NCBI GenBank assembly: GCA_903933805.1 | Contig: CAIZLM010000075.1 | Span: 1-36,043 of the forward strand | Length of the DNA stretch: 36,043 nt | Direction of reading: 5' to 3' | DNA from: an uncultured Bacteroidota bacterium | GTDB lineage: Bacteria; Bacteroidota; Bacteroidia; Chitinophagales; Saprospiraceae | Part shown: positions 15,397 through 24,586 of the stretch, in pieces | Layout of the letters: each line of letters opens with the position of its first letter | How positions within the stretch are numbered: the first letter of the stretch is position 1 | Notes under the pieces: generated by a model | What the model saw: only the letters and a program-made list of their open reading frames with translations | Databases searched by the model: none | Told to the model about the DNA's origin: nothing | Program-made: the position numbers and the translations under genes

Positions 15397-15426
15397 CAAA
15401 GGTATTGTTTTTTTCTATGACATCAA
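15397..15426 (-). promoter_or_regulatory. Promoter of the 68-aa peptide gene
   Basis: On the minus strand: TTG (15426-15424), exactly 19 bases, then TACCTTTG (15404-15397). This is the best match to the Bacteroidota consensus in the window. The ATG at 15357 is 39 bases beyond the box. Confidence 0.75.
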
Positions 15427-15543
15427 GCGTGTTGGTGAATTTTTTTGTTGATTATCTTGTTTTTATGAAAAATATTACAAGGTTAAGCGCAGTGCTGGTA
15501 ATATTCATCAAACACAAAACGATTTTACCCACCAAAGCTTGCT

Positions 15544-18500
15544 TCACATATTTCGGCGATATTGGCCCCCAACCTCGAACAATGCCCCGGTAATTTGTCC
15601 AAGCGAACAAACCCGTACCGCCGCCATCAATTCTTCAAAAATATTGCCGTTTTGAACGGCTACTTGTTGTAGTTTTTGGAGCGTAGCCTTGGCTTGAAGT
15701 GCATTGGTTGCGTGCAAATTTTGCAGCGTTTCAATTTGGTATTGCTTTTCCCATTCTTCTGCTCGGATCACCTCTCGGGGAATAATGGTTGGAGACCCAT
15801 CTTTAGACAAAAATGTATTTACTCCAATGAGGGGTAATTCTCCTGTATGCTTCAGTGTTTCATAGTAAAGGCTCTCCTCTTGTATTTTTCCGCGTTGGTA
15901 CATGGTTTCCATAGCACCCAAGACGCCTCCCCTTTCGGTGATACGATCGAATTCTGAAAGGACCGCCTCTTCCACCAAATCGGTGAGTTCGTTGATGATA
16001 AATGCTCCTTGTAGGGGGTTTTCGTTTTTTGAAAGCCCCAATTCCTTGTTGATGATCAATTGAATGGCCATCGCGCGACGGACCGACTCTTCCGTTGGCG
16101 TTGTGATGGCTTCGTCGTACGCATTGGTATGGAGCGAATTACAATTGTCGTAAATGGCGTAAAGTGCCTGTAAGGTGGTACGAATATCATTGAATGCTAT
16201 TTCCTGGGCATGCAGACTTCGACCACTGGTTTGTATATGGTATTTCAGCATTTGGCTGCGCTCGTTGGCGCCATAAAACTGCTTCATCGCTTTCGCCCAA
16301 ATGCGTCTTGCCACACGGCCGATCACGGCATATTCGGGGTCAACGCCATTGGAGAAAAAGAAGGATAGGTTGGGGGCAAAATCATCTATATTCATGCCCC
16401 GAGATCGGTAGTATTCCACAAATGTGAAACCATTCGAGAGCGTGAAAGCAAGTTGGGAAATAGGATTTGCACCCGCTTCAGCGATGTGATAGCCTGAAAT
16501 AGAAACAGAGTAGAAGTTTCGAACCTTCTTTTCAATAAAATATTCCTGCACATCCCCCATGACACGGAGGCTAAATTCAGTGCTAAAAATACAGGTGTTC
16601 TGCGCCTGGTCTTCCTTCAAAATATCCGCTTGAACAGTACCGCGAACGGAAGACAGGGCGTACGCTTTTATTTTTTCGTACGCCTCTTTCGGCAGCACTT
16701 CGTCACCGGTGATGCCAAGCAACAGCAAACCGAGTCCGTTGTTTCCTTCTGGAAGTTCCGTACTGTTGTCACCGCCTGCGTAATGCGGCCGTGGCCGTCC
16801 CTGGTTGTCAAATTTCTCTTTTAATCGCGCCTCCACCAGATTTTCCAAGCGGTGTTCCCGGATGTATTTTTCGCACTGCTGATCAATGGCGGCGTTCATA
16901 AAAAATGCTGCTATGGTGGCTGCAGGTCCGTTGATGGTCATGGAAACAGACGTCTTCGGATCGCACAAATCGAAGCCAGAGTATAGTTTTTTTGCATCAT
17001 CTAGGCAACAAATACTCACCCCGGAATTTCCAATTTTTCCATAGATATCGGGCCGCAAATCTGGGTCTTCTCCATAAAGCGTCACAGAATCAAACGCCGT
17101 TGACAAGCGTATGGCAGGCATCCCCAAGGAGACGTAGTGGAAACGGCGGTTGGTGCGCTCAGGCCCACCTTCCCCTGCAAACATTCGGGTAGGGTCTTCT
17201 CCCTCGCGCTTAAAGGGAAAAACACCAGCAGTATAAGGGAACTCCCCGGGAACATTTTCCTGCAAACACCACCGAAGTACTTCCCCCCAATCTGCCCATT
17301 TTGGCAAAACTACCTTGGGGATTTTCAGGTGACTCAAGCTTTCCGAGGTCGTTTGGACCTTAATTTCTTTGCCCCTGACGAGGTAGATATAGTCGTCGTT
17401 TGCATAGCGTTTTTTCTTCTCCTCCCATCCTTCAAGTATTCGAAGGCAAGCACCGTCCAAGTCTTTTCTAAGTTCCGCTATCAGCGTTGAAAGATGGGCT
17501 ATGAGTGGGGCGTCTTTTTCAGGATGAAAAGAATCAAGACTGATCTGATACCCGAACAAACGTCGGGCAATATTCACCTGCTTATCGACCCACTGGTCGT
17601 ACTTTCGGTTGTTCTCGCTGATTTCACTCAAATAGCGAATCCGATTGGGCGGTATTATGTATATTTTTTCAGATTGACTGGCGCTCGGTGCCGTTGACAA
17701 AGAAAAGTGGGCGGCGCGTTGTGCGATCAACGCCATAATGCGGTGATACAATTGGTTCACCCCTGGGTCATTGAATTGGGATGCGATACAACCAAATACC
17801 GGCATGTCGTCCAACGATTGCTCCCATTGGTTTCTGTTTCGCTGCACTTGCTTGCGCACATCGCGCAGTGCATCAAGTGCCCCGCGCTTGTCAAATTTAT
17901 TGATGGCGATCACATCGGCAAAATCGAGCATGTCAATTTTCTCCAACTGCGTCGCGGCGCCAAACTCGGGGGTCATAATGTACAAAGAGACATCACTGTG
18001 GTCCACAATTTCAGTATCACTCTGTCCAATACCGCTTGTTTCCAAAACAATCAAGTCGTAATGAGCCGCTTTAAGGATGTCAATGGCTGCGTGCACGTAT
18101 TTAGACAGTGCCAGATTGCTCTGTCGCGTGGCCAGGGATCGCATGTACACCCGAGGGTTGTTGATGGCGTTCATGCGGATACGATCGCCGAGCAGTGCGC
18201 CTCCAGTCTTTCTTTTTGAAGGGTCAACGGAAACGATGGCAATGGTCTTCTCGGGAAAATCAAGCAGGAAACGGCGTACCAATTCATCTACCATGCTTGA
18301 TTTCCCGGCACCGCCAGTACCGGTGATACCAAGAACTGGTGGGATTGGCGCTTGCTCTTTACTGCCAGACAGCAGCGGCTTGACCGCCGTTTCGTACAGT
18401 TCGGGGCTGTTCTCGGCAATAGAAATGAGGCGGGCTACCGATGCCGCGGAGCTTTCTGTCGGGCGTTTGCCTTCCAAATGCTGCCATTCTGCTCCCATCG

Positions 18501-18948
18501 AAAATCCAATGGGGAAATCGCATTGTTGCAGCACGTCGTTGATCATTCCCTGAAGCCCCATCGAACGGCCGTCGTCAGGGTGGTAAATACGGGCAATCCC
18601 GTATGCCTGCAACATCGCAATTTCCTGCGGGAGAATGGTGCCGCCACCGCCACCAAATATTTTTATGTGCCCGGCCCCGCGTTCTTTCAGCAGGTCGTGC
18701 ATGTATTTGAAGAACTCATTGTGACCACCTTGGTAAGAGGTTATCGCAATGCCTTGAACATCTTCCTGTATGGCACAGTCCACAATTTCCTGGACGGATC
18801 GATTGTGACCAAGGTGAATGATTTCCGCTCCACTCGATTGCATGATGCGGCGCATGATGTTGATGGCCGCATCGTGGCCGTCGAAAAGACTTGCGGCGGT
18901 GACGATGCGGATTTTGTGGTGTGGTTGGTAAGGCTGGACTTGCGTCAT
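15544..18948 (-). CDS. icmF: Fused isobutyryl-CoA mutase IcmF (B12 domain, G-protein chaperone, mutase)
   Basis: An adenosylcobalamin-dependent carbon-skeleton mutase of 1134 residues fused to its own MeaB-like GTPase. Order: B12-binding domain at about 12-150 with DGHD at 23-26 (H25 the cobalt ligand); GTPase at about 203-420 with P-loop GTGGAGKS at 210-217, ETSGIGQSD and NKFD at 350-353; and the mutase TIM barrel from about 565 onward. Two positions that separate isobutyryl-CoA from methylmalonyl-CoA mutases read the isobutyryl way: Phe590 in TRMFAGEG (Tyr in MCM) and Gln783 in AQNTCIF (Arg in VRNTYIF of MCM). It therefore probably interconverts isobutyryl- and n-butyryl-CoA, with possible side activity on isovaleryl-CoA. 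It lies 143 bp downstream of tadA on the same strand; TAAAATTTG just before the ATG is a near match to a -7 box. Confidence 0.95.
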   Translation of the reverse strand: MTQVQPYQPHHKIRIVTAASLFDGHDAAINIMRRIMQSSGAEIIHLGHNRSVQEIVDCAIQEDVQGIAITSYQGGHNEFFKYMHDLLKERGAGHIKIFGGGGGTILPQEIAMLQAYGIARIYHPDDGRSMGLQGMINDVLQQCDFPIGFSMGAEWQHLEGKRPTESSAASVARLISIAENSPELYETAVKPLLSGSKEQAPIPPVLGITGTGGAGKSSMVDELVRRFLLDFPEKTIAIVSVDPSKRKTGGALLGDRIRMNAINNPRVYMRSLATRQSNLALSKYVHAAIDILKAAHYDLIVLETSGIGQSDTEIVDHSDVSLYIMTPEFGAATQLEKIDMLDFADVIAINKFDKRGALDALRDVRKQVQRNRNQWEQSLDDMPVFGCIASQFNDPGVNQLYHRIMALIAQRAAHFSLSTAPSASQSEKIYIIPPNRIRYLSEISENNRKYDQWVDKQVNIARRLFGYQISLDSFHPEKDAPLIAHLSTLIAELRKDLDGACLRILEGWEEKKKRYANDDYIYLVRGKEIKVQTTSESLSHLKIPKVVLPKWADWGEVLRWCLQENVPGEFPYTAGVFPFKREGEDPTRMFAGEGGPERTNRRFHYVSLGMPAIRLSTAFDSVTLYGEDPDLRPDIYGKIGNSGVSICCLDDAKKLYSGFDLCDPKTSVSMTINGPAATIAAFFMNAAIDQQCEKYIREHRLENLVEARLKEKFDNQGRPRPHYAGGDNSTELPEGNNGLGLLLLGITGDEVLPKEAYEKIKAYALSSVRGTVQADILKEDQAQNTCIFSTEFSLRVMGDVQEYFIEKKVRNFYSVSISGYHIAEAGANPISQLAFTLSNGFTFVEYYRSRGMNIDDFAPNLSFFFSNGVDPEYAVIGRVARRIWAKAMKQFYGANERSQMLKYHIQTSGRSLHAQEIAFNDIRTTLQALYAIYDNCNSLHTNAYDEAITTPTEESVRRAMAIQLIINKELGLSKNENPLQGAFIINELTDLVEEAVLSEFDRITERGGVLGAMETMYQRGKIQEESLYYETLKHTGELPLIGVNTFLSKDGSPTIIPREVIRAEEWEKQYQIETLQNLHATNALQAKATLQKLQQVAVQNGNIFEELMAAVRVCSLGQITGALFEVGGQYRRNM

Positions 18949-19091
18949 GGTTGGGCAAATTTTAGGTCGAAGGTACGCTGCTATCTGTCAATGACATACA
19001 AAGCGTGCAGCACTGGTGCTAACAGGAGAATACTGCCGGTAACCTCCAACAAGCCAATGTGGGTGGAAATGACAGATGATTCCAACATTTT

Positions 19092-19541
19092 TTAGCCTCT
19101 TTTTTGCTTAAAAAAAGTGGTCATGAGGACACTACACTCCGCTTCCAGAATACCCATTTCTAGGCGGGTTTTAGGATGAAGCAGACTTTTCCCGCCGTAC
19201 TGCATAAACCCCTTTTTTTCATCGGTTGCGCCATAGGCTACACGGCCCAACTGCGCCCAACTGAGCGCGCCGGCACACATCACGCAAGGTTCTAAGGTAA
19301 CATAAAGGGTGCAATCGGGCAGGTATTTGCTGCCCAAATGGCTGGCCGCAGCGGTAATGGCCATAATTTCAGCATGTGCGGTCACATCTGTCAATTGTTC
19401 CGTTTGGTTGTGGGCCCGGGCAATGATACGTCCATCGCACACAATCACGGCACCTACGGGTATTTCCCCACTTTCAAAGGCTTTTTCAGCCTCTAAAAGG
19501 GCTTGTTTCATGAAATAGGTGTCAGAATATACACTCAACAT
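19092..19541 (-). CDS. tadA: tRNA-specific adenosine deaminase TadA
   Basis: A zinc deaminase of 149 residues that converts A34 to inosine in tRNA-Arg(ACG). It has the catalytic HAE at 56-58 and the zinc ligands PCVMC at 85-89. GEIPVGAVIV at about 25-34 and GALSWAQLGRVAYGATDEKKG are also family blocks. The frame is open up to 19586, but a TACCTTTG promoter box ends five bases before ATG 19541, which fits the family N-terminus; ATG 19511 (MKQALLEA) is the alternative. Guanine deaminases share the fold, but the length and the SDTYFMKQALLEA.KA start fit TadA. icmF follows on the same strand. Confidence 0.94.
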   Translation of the reverse strand: MLSVYSDTYFMKQALLEAEKAFESGEIPVGAVIVCDGRIIARAHNQTEQLTDVTAHAEIMAITAAASHLGSKYLPDCTLYVTLEPCVMCAGALSWAQLGRVAYGATDEKKGFMQYGGKSLLHPKTRLEMGILEAECSVLMTTFFKQKRG

Positions 19542-19545
19542 GGGA

Positions 19546-19553
19546 CAAAGGTA
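19546..19553 (-). promoter_or_regulatory. -7 promoter box of tadA (TACCTTTG)
   Basis: A perfect TAnnTTTG box on the minus strand, with a TTG 17 bases upstream (19573-19571). It ends four bases before the ATG, implying a leaderless or nearly leaderless message. Confidence 0.55.
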
Positions 19554-19746
19554 CACCCATAAATTGTTTTCAATCCGTTCATACATGGCTTTTAAACCAA
19601 TATTTTGGGCTAATATTAGCCAAATACAGCTTCAAAACAACCACATTGGGCAAGCGACCGTTACTTTCGCCATTGGGAACAACAACTGCCACTTGCTACA
19701 GTACCATACCGAGTGAACTCCCCATCAACGACTAGTGTACCATGAT

Positions 19747-19760
19747 ATAACTGGTTCGGT
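19747..19760. repeat. MITE end fragment in the tadA-cotH gap
   Basis: ATAACTGGTTCGG resembles the left terminus GTAACTGGTTAGG; no right arm is seen. The rest of the 306-bp gap (19542-19847) holds the tadA promoter and nothing else I can name; its short open frames look non-coding. Confidence 0.35.
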
Positions 19761-19847
19761 GTTGTAAAACCCTTGATTTTCAATTGATTATACGGCCACT
19801 GCTTTTACCATTCCGTTGGCTATGTGTAGCCTAATCACTTATTGTCT

Positions 19848-22103
19848 ATGAAAAATACTTTACTCGCTTTCTTGATTTTGTTTGGTTTTATCACAAAAAC
19901 TGCCGCTCAAAGCCTCTACACACCCAATGTATTACAAGAAATTAAGATCACATTCTATCAAGCCAACTGGGACTTCCTCCTAGATTCCCTGAAAAACCTC
20001 AACAATGGCGGTTTTTTGATGGCGCCTTCCGTGGAAATAAACGGACAATTGTTTGACAGCGTTGGCATAAAATACAAAGGAAACAGCTCCTACAGCACCA
20101 ACAATGGAAAAAATCCGATGCACATTGAGTTGGACTACCTCCTGCCCAATCAAAACTATCAGGGCATAAAAGACCTTAAACTTTCCAACAGCTTTGCCGA
20201 TCCGACGTTTATTCGAGAGCCCCTTTCCTACGAAATATTGCGACAATATACAGACGCTCCCTTGGCAAACCACGCCAAACTTTGGATAAACGGTGTTTAT
20301 TGGGGACTGTATGGCAATGTAGAAAGTATCAACAAACGATTTGTGCGCAACCATTTCAAAACAGATGGCAACAACCCTTTTTTCAAGTGTAATCCGGCAG
20401 ATTTCGACGGCCCTGGCACCGGAGGAAATTACGCTGACCTGGTTTACAGCAGCGCTGACAGCAGTTTTTACTACAACAAGTACGACATACAATCTGACCA
20501 CGGCTGGCAGGAACTGCTGTTTTTGATGGATACGCTGAACAACCATCCAAACCATGTGCGCACGCTCTTGGACGTGGATCGCGCCATTTGGATGCTGGCA
20601 TTCAACGTCCTTCTGGTCAACTTAGACTCTTATTCGGGGGCCTATGGACAAAATTATTACCTCTATCACGACCGCAACAACCGCTGGCTTCCCATCAGTT
20701 GGGATTTAAACATGAGTTTTGGCGGTTTCCCCCTGCTCAACATAGGAAGCGGGGGCGCTCTTTCAGTGGCACAAATGAAGCAACTGGATCCGCTGATCCA
20801 GTCTGGCAACAGCAACAGACCGCTGATCAAACAATTGCTCGCCAACCCTACGTATAAGCGTATGTACTTGGCACACATGCGAACGATGTTACAGGAAAAT
20901 TTCCTCAATGGATCTTACAAAAACAAAGCGCTTGAACTGCAATCGGTGATAGACGCTGCCGTACAAGCAGATACCAAAAAATTCTTTTCCTATACCAGTT
21001 TCCTCAACAACATCAACCAGTCTGTAACGGGTGGCTTTGGTACTGTTCCCGGGTTGGTAGATTTAATGGATGCCCGCAGCGCGTTTCTCCAATCCAATTC
21101 AAATTTCACCGCCATACCACCCTCTATTGCCAACATCCAAGCTACGTTGGGCAGTGTTGTCGAGGTAACCGCAACCATTCAGAACGCCCTGACGGTATTG
21201 CTTGCCTGGCGCACAGACTCTGCGGATGTTTTTCAAAAAAATACCATGTTTGATGACGGGCAGCACGCCGATGGTGCTGCCAATGACGGTGTTTATGGGG
21301 GAGCTTTTCCCCAAGATGACGCCCGCATGCAATATTATATTTATGCCGAGAACGCCAATGCCGGCGTTTTTTCTCCTGAGCGTGCCGAACATGAATTCTA
21401 TATAGCCAATCCATTCATACCCAATGCCGGTGATGTGGTAATCAATGAATTTTTGGCAGACAATGCTGTTGGTGCCGTGGATGAAGCAGGAGAACCAGAA
21501 GACTGGCTCGAATTATACAACAATACCATCAGTCCCATTACGCTGACTGGATTGTATCTCTCAGATGACCCCACAGATAGAAATAAATGGGCCTTCCCCG
21601 CAGGCGTTTCCATTCCAGGAAAAGGATATTTAATGGTTTGGCTCGACGATGACGCTTCGCAGGGGCCTTTTCACGCCAATTTTAAATTGAATGCCGCCGG
21701 GGAGCACATCATGCTTTCTGACGGCGGAAGCAATGTGATTGATGCACTATCTTTTGGCGCACAACAACCCGATATTTCCTACGGGCGCTACCCCAATGGA
21801 ACGGGTTCCTTTACGACCATGCCGACTACATTTAATGCCATAAATTCTCTGACAATCAATACATTGGAACAACACGCCGAAAACTTGATTCAGGTATTTC
21901 CCAACCCTGTCGCCGATGTTTTGACCATCCAGAGCAAGGAGGCATTACAAGAAATTAGGATTCTAAATATGCTGGGGCAACTGGTTGCCCTAGTGCCGCC
22001 CAGCGGCAACACTGCGGTACGGGTGCCCGTTCATACACTCAACAATGGGCTATACATCCTTGAAATTGCCGGACAAAAAGTGCGCATCGCGGTGCAACAC
22101 TGA
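19848..22103 (+). CDS. Secreted CotH-kinase protein with lamin-tail and T9SS sorting domains
   Basis: A 751-residue secreted protein. The signal peptide is 1-21 (ending TAAQ). The CotH domain at about 22-420 contains IKYKGNSSYST, NSFADPTFIREPLSYE, INGVYWGLYGNVE and the WLPISWDLNMSFGG block at about 279-292, the acidic active-site region of CotH kinases. A beta-rich domain follows at about 425-521 (DDGQHADGAANDGVYG). Next is a lamin-tail domain at about 525-665 (EPEDWLELYNN, YLSDDPTDRNKWAFP), then a T9SS type A sorting domain from about 679 (VFPNPVADVLTI). CotH proteins use ATP to phosphorylate surface or secreted proteins in Bacillus and some pathogens; here the target is unknown. HlyD-like and VTC genes follow on the same strand, resembling CotH-VTC gene neighbourhoods in other bacteria. 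ATG 19848 is chosen because it opens the signal peptide. Confidence 0.92.
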   Translation: MKNTLLAFLILFGFITKTAAQSLYTPNVLQEIKITFYQANWDFLLDSLKNLNNGGFLMAPSVEINGQLFDSVGIKYKGNSSYSTNNGKNPMHIELDYLLPNQNYQGIKDLKLSNSFADPTFIREPLSYEILRQYTDAPLANHAKLWINGVYWGLYGNVESINKRFVRNHFKTDGNNPFFKCNPADFDGPGTGGNYADLVYSSADSSFYYNKYDIQSDHGWQELLFLMDTLNNHPNHVRTLLDVDRAIWMLAFNVLLVNLDSYSGAYGQNYYLYHDRNNRWLPISWDLNMSFGGFPLLNIGSGGALSVAQMKQLDPLIQSGNSNRPLIKQLLANPTYKRMYLAHMRTMLQENFLNGSYKNKALELQSVIDAAVQADTKKFFSYTSFLNNINQSVTGGFGTVPGLVDLMDARSAFLQSNSNFTAIPPSIANIQATLGSVVEVTATIQNALTVLLAWRTDSADVFQKNTMFDDGQHADGAANDGVYGGAFPQDDARMQYYIYAENANAGVFSPERAEHEFYIANPFIPNAGDVVINEFLADNAVGAVDEAGEPEDWLELYNNTISPITLTGLYLSDDPTDRNKWAFPAGVSIPGKGYLMVWLDDDASQGPFHANFKLNAAGEHIMLSDGGSNVIDALSFGAQQPDISYGRYPNGTGSFTTMPTTFNAINSLTINTLEQHAENLIQVFPNPVADVLTIQSKEALQEIRILNMLGQLVALVPPSGNTAVRVPVHTLNNGLYILEIAGQKVRIAVQH

Positions 22104-22122
22104 GTATTCCACTCCATAAAAT

Positions 22123-22190
22123 ATTGCCCGTTGGGTGGAGGCGTCTAAAAAAAGCCCTTGGGCCAGACAGCGTGCCAACCAAACAGCTAC
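22123..22190. mobile_element. Palindromic MITE copy, degenerate
   Basis: It begins about 20 bp after the CotH stop. The right arm is clear (GGGCCAGACAGCGTGCCAACC.AACAGCTAC); the left arm is diverged (CCGTTGGGTGGAGGCGTCT). No target duplication is visible. Confidence 0.6.
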
Positions 22191-22359
22191 AAAACAGTGC
22201 TGGTGCCGAGTCGTGGAATGCCTTGCCAACAATGATACTATTCGCGTAATTCATGTTGGAAAAAACCAATCAATTTGCTTATTTTTCATATCGCAGGCAA
22301 CCAGGTGCAACAAAATATCGTTTCAGAAATAACTGCCTTGCAGAAATAAAACAAATGTA

Positions 22360-22436
22360 GTAACGGGTTAGGCCGTCGCGTCTGAGACAAAAAAGTGGCC
22401 TTTTTGGGCCATATAGCGTGCCACCTAACCCGTCAA
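22360..22436. mobile_element. Palindromic MITE copy with compensated variant ends
   Basis: A 77-bp copy. The left end is GTAACGGGTTAGG and the right end CCTAACCCGT, so the usual CTGG/CCAG pair has become CGGG/CCCG on both sides and pairing is kept. No clear target duplication. With the previous copy it fills much of the 469-bp gap (22104-22572); between them (22191-22359) I see nothing identifiable. Confidence 0.75.
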
Positions 22437-22572
22437 TCAAAAAAATACGGTTTCACCAAACAGTTTATTGGTTTTTTAGTACGACCAATTACCCTTGTAC
22501 ATGAAATGCTTTGGTGATAAATTGACACCTTTGCACCTGTTTTCCTAACCTGATTATTGACAGCGACCTGAC

Positions 22573-23625
22573 GTGAGACCATTGTATAGTGGGTTTATTC
22601 TCTTTCTGATTTTAATGGCGGGACTGTATGTTCCGATGCAAGTGCCCTACCGGGCAGACAGTATTGGCAAGGTTCTGCCGGTGCAAGAATGGCAATTGTT
22701 GCAAGACCAAACAGGCCGACTTTCTTCGATTATCCGCGACAACAAAACAGGTGCGGCCCAACAAATAAATGCCTATCAGTTTCAGCAAGGTGATTTCTCC
22801 GGCCTTAGCATAGCGCTGCCCACCGGCGCCTTTGTCAATTTTGGCGATACCATTGTACGCATGTATTCAACCAGTCAGCGTCAAGAAATCCAAGAAATTG
22901 AAGCACAACTCAGTTTGTATGCCGCCCAATTAACGGCTGAAACGACAGGAGACAAGGTGCCCATCGTACAAGAAGCTGAGAACAAACTACATTTTTCGGA
23001 GCAGGATCTAATCTTAAAGGAGTCTTTGTACCAAACCAATAAACGCCTCAAAGAGGAGGGTCTGGTTGCCATGACCGACTTTCAGTCGTTTGAAAACGAC
23101 TATAAACTTGCAAAAATACAGGTAGATATTGCCCGAAAGACGCTTGAAACCGTTCGGACAGGCTTGAAAAATGAAAGTATCGGCATCACCGAAGCTCAAC
23201 TGCGCGGACTTCGGGATAGACGCTCGCTCTTGCGGCAGAAGGGTCTTTCATTTGTGTTGCGTGCACCATTTTCAGGATATATCGTGCCAACCGTTTTGCC
23301 GGAGGAAATGCTCACTTTAGAGCGTTCTGACGAATACTTGGTGCATATTCCCATCAAAGTAGAACAAATGGCGTACCTGAACGAAACATCCATAATCAGT
23401 GTCCGAGACGTAAAAACACAGCACCTTTTTCCAGCTAAATTGATTGGAACATTGCCCAGAATTGAAGTGCTCGACAACCGACAGGTGGCCATTGTATTAG
23501 CGCTCGTCGTTCCAGATAGCTCTGGATTGCGGCTTAGTACAGGTATTTCCACGCGTTGCAGCATTGATTTTGGTTCCATCAACCAGCGCGAATACATCAA
23601 ACGTGTATTAAATTTTACTTGGTAA
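22573..23625 (+). CDS. HlyD-like membrane fusion (periplasmic adaptor) protein
   Basis: A 350-residue adaptor with one N-terminal membrane segment (about 6-24). A lipoyl/barrel half domain at about 40-100 contains LPTGAFVNFGDTIVRM. An alpha-helical hairpin follows at about 104-225, rich in Gln, Glu and Leu. The second lipoyl half is FVLRAPFSGYIVP at about 230-242, and a beta-barrel region runs to about 335. Such adaptors link inner-membrane pumps to outer-membrane channels. No ABC transporter or TolC is adjacent, so its partner is not visible. It starts at GTG 22573, the only start that keeps the membrane segment complete; CACCTTTG at 22526-22533 is a one-mismatch -7 box. It lies between the CotH gene and the VTC gene, suggesting a common surface or export role. 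It could alternatively serve the double-glycine peptide encoded 7 kb away. Confidence 0.82.
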   Translation: MRPLYSGFILFLILMAGLYVPMQVPYRADSIGKVLPVQEWQLLQDQTGRLSSIIRDNKTGAAQQINAYQFQQGDFSGLSIALPTGAFVNFGDTIVRMYSTSQRQEIQEIEAQLSLYAAQLTAETTGDKVPIVQEAENKLHFSEQDLILKESLYQTNKRLKEEGLVAMTDFQSFENDYKLAKIQVDIARKTLETVRTGLKNESIGITEAQLRGLRDRRSLLRQKGLSFVLRAPFSGYIVPTVLPEEMLTLERSDEYLVHIPIKVEQMAYLNETSIISVRDVKTQHLFPAKLIGTLPRIEVLDNRQVAIVLALVVPDSSGLRLSTGISTRCSIDFGSINQREYIKRVLNFTW

Positions 23626-23729
23626 TGAGGCTTTAGCGATTGGGCAAATGGCTGTATCATTGCGTTCCAATCTTCTATTTTTTTGCCTAATCAGTTGCCT
23701 TTTTTTACAAACACATAAATAGCAGCAAG

Positions 23730-24488
23730 GTGCGTTATGAATTTAAGTACCTCGTACCGATTGAACAGTATGAAGCGCTCAAAGCCGCGTTGTTACCCTT
23801 TATGACACTCGATAAGTTTGCGCAAAAACAGCCCAATGGGCTCTATACCGTGCGCAGTATTTATTTTGACACACCGGGCTTCGATATGTACCACACCAAG
23901 ATAGATGGTGTAGCGCATCGGATGAAAGTACGCCTGCGTGGCTACAACACAGGTGACGACAATTCCACTGTTTTCATGGAAATAAAGCGCAAATATGAAG
24001 GTCCCATCCTTAAAAACAGATCAGATGCTCCATTTGGCGTTGTAAAAAAAATGTTTGAAGGCGCTTCGTTTGAAGACAGCACATCGAACATACACAACCC
24101 CGACAACGCCCGACGTTTTTTTTACCAAATATTGCGCAAAAACCTGCAACCAGTGGTCAACGTCATTTATGAACGGGAACCCTTCATGGCCAACACCTTG
24201 AACATTGACAATGACTTTCGGTGTACCTTTGACATGCACCTTCGGAGTATTGCTTACCCAAAAATCAGCAGTTTGTACGAGGAAGGACAGGTTCGATTTG
24301 TCTATCCGGGCTACTTCATCCTAGAAATAAAATTCAACCAGTATTGCCCAACTTGGGTAAAACCTATAATTGAAGGCTTTCAGCTGCGGAAAGAACCAGC
24401 ATCAAAATATGTGGGCGCCATTGACGCCAATCCTTTCATAAACGTGATGCGACGCAACGATATTTTTGCCAAAATGCCGGTGCGCTAG
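23730..24488 (+). CDS. VTC-domain protein (polyphosphate polymerase-like)
   Basis: A 252-residue protein made almost wholly of a VTC domain, the tunnel-shaped fold of the yeast polyphosphate polymerase Vtc4 and of triphosphate-tunnel enzymes. Visible blocks: FKYLVP near the N-terminus; VRSIYFDTPGFDMYHTK with following basic residues RMKVRLRGY; FMEIKRKY with KNRS; and FILEIKFN near the C-terminus, the acidic metal-binding strand. It has no SPX domain and no membrane segment. It starts at GTG 23730, since no ATG precedes the conserved strand. In many bacteria VTC-domain genes sit next to cotH and DUF4956 genes; here cotH and an HlyD-like gene precede it and no DUF4956 gene is present. The catalytic product (polyphosphate or other) is not established from sequence. 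Confidence 0.88.
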   Translation: MRYEFKYLVPIEQYEALKAALLPFMTLDKFAQKQPNGLYTVRSIYFDTPGFDMYHTKIDGVAHRMKVRLRGYNTGDDNSTVFMEIKRKYEGPILKNRSDAPFGVVKKMFEGASFEDSTSNIHNPDNARRFFYQILRKNLQPVVNVIYEREPFMANTLNIDNDFRCTFDMHLRSIAYPKISSLYEEGQVRFVYPGYFILEIKFNQYCPTWVKPIIEGFQLRKEPASKYVGAIDANPFINVMRRNDIFAKMPVR

Positions 24489-24531
24489 CCTACAAGTTTG
24501 TTTCCAAATCTTTTTTTTACCCAAACAACAC

Positions 24532-24539
24532 TACTTTTG
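24532..24539 (+). promoter_or_regulatory. Putative -7 box of uvrA (TACTTTTG)
   Basis: Perfect TAnnTTTG, 48 bp before ATG 24587. No TTG at the right distance upstream, so confidence is modest. No LexA-like site was recognised. Confidence 0.4.
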
Positions 24540-24586
24540 TCCTTTTCGCAAAACCTGCGAGCATTATCGTTGTTTTCCCTCCCGAA

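Noticed and set aside
17707-18219. 170-codon open frame on the plus strand inside icmF
   Set aside because: Entirely antisense to the conserved B12 and GTPase domains; no family features; a shadow frame.
18949-19091. Cobalamin riboswitch upstream of icmF
   Set aside because: The gap is only 143 bp, shorter than a typical cobalamin riboswitch, and no B12-box-like segment was seen.
18352-19095. 247-codon plus-strand open frame across the icmF start and the tadA-icmF gap
   Set aside because: Mostly antisense to the icmF N-terminus, with no recognisable domain or promoter.
19588-19716. Short plus-strand frame (about 43 codons from ATG 19585) between tadA and the CotH gene
   Set aside because: No promoter, no recognisable family, ordinary codon use not evident; probably non-coding.
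22191-22359. Possible gene or RNA between two MITE copies
   Set aside because: No start with a family match, no promoter box and no stable hairpin seen.
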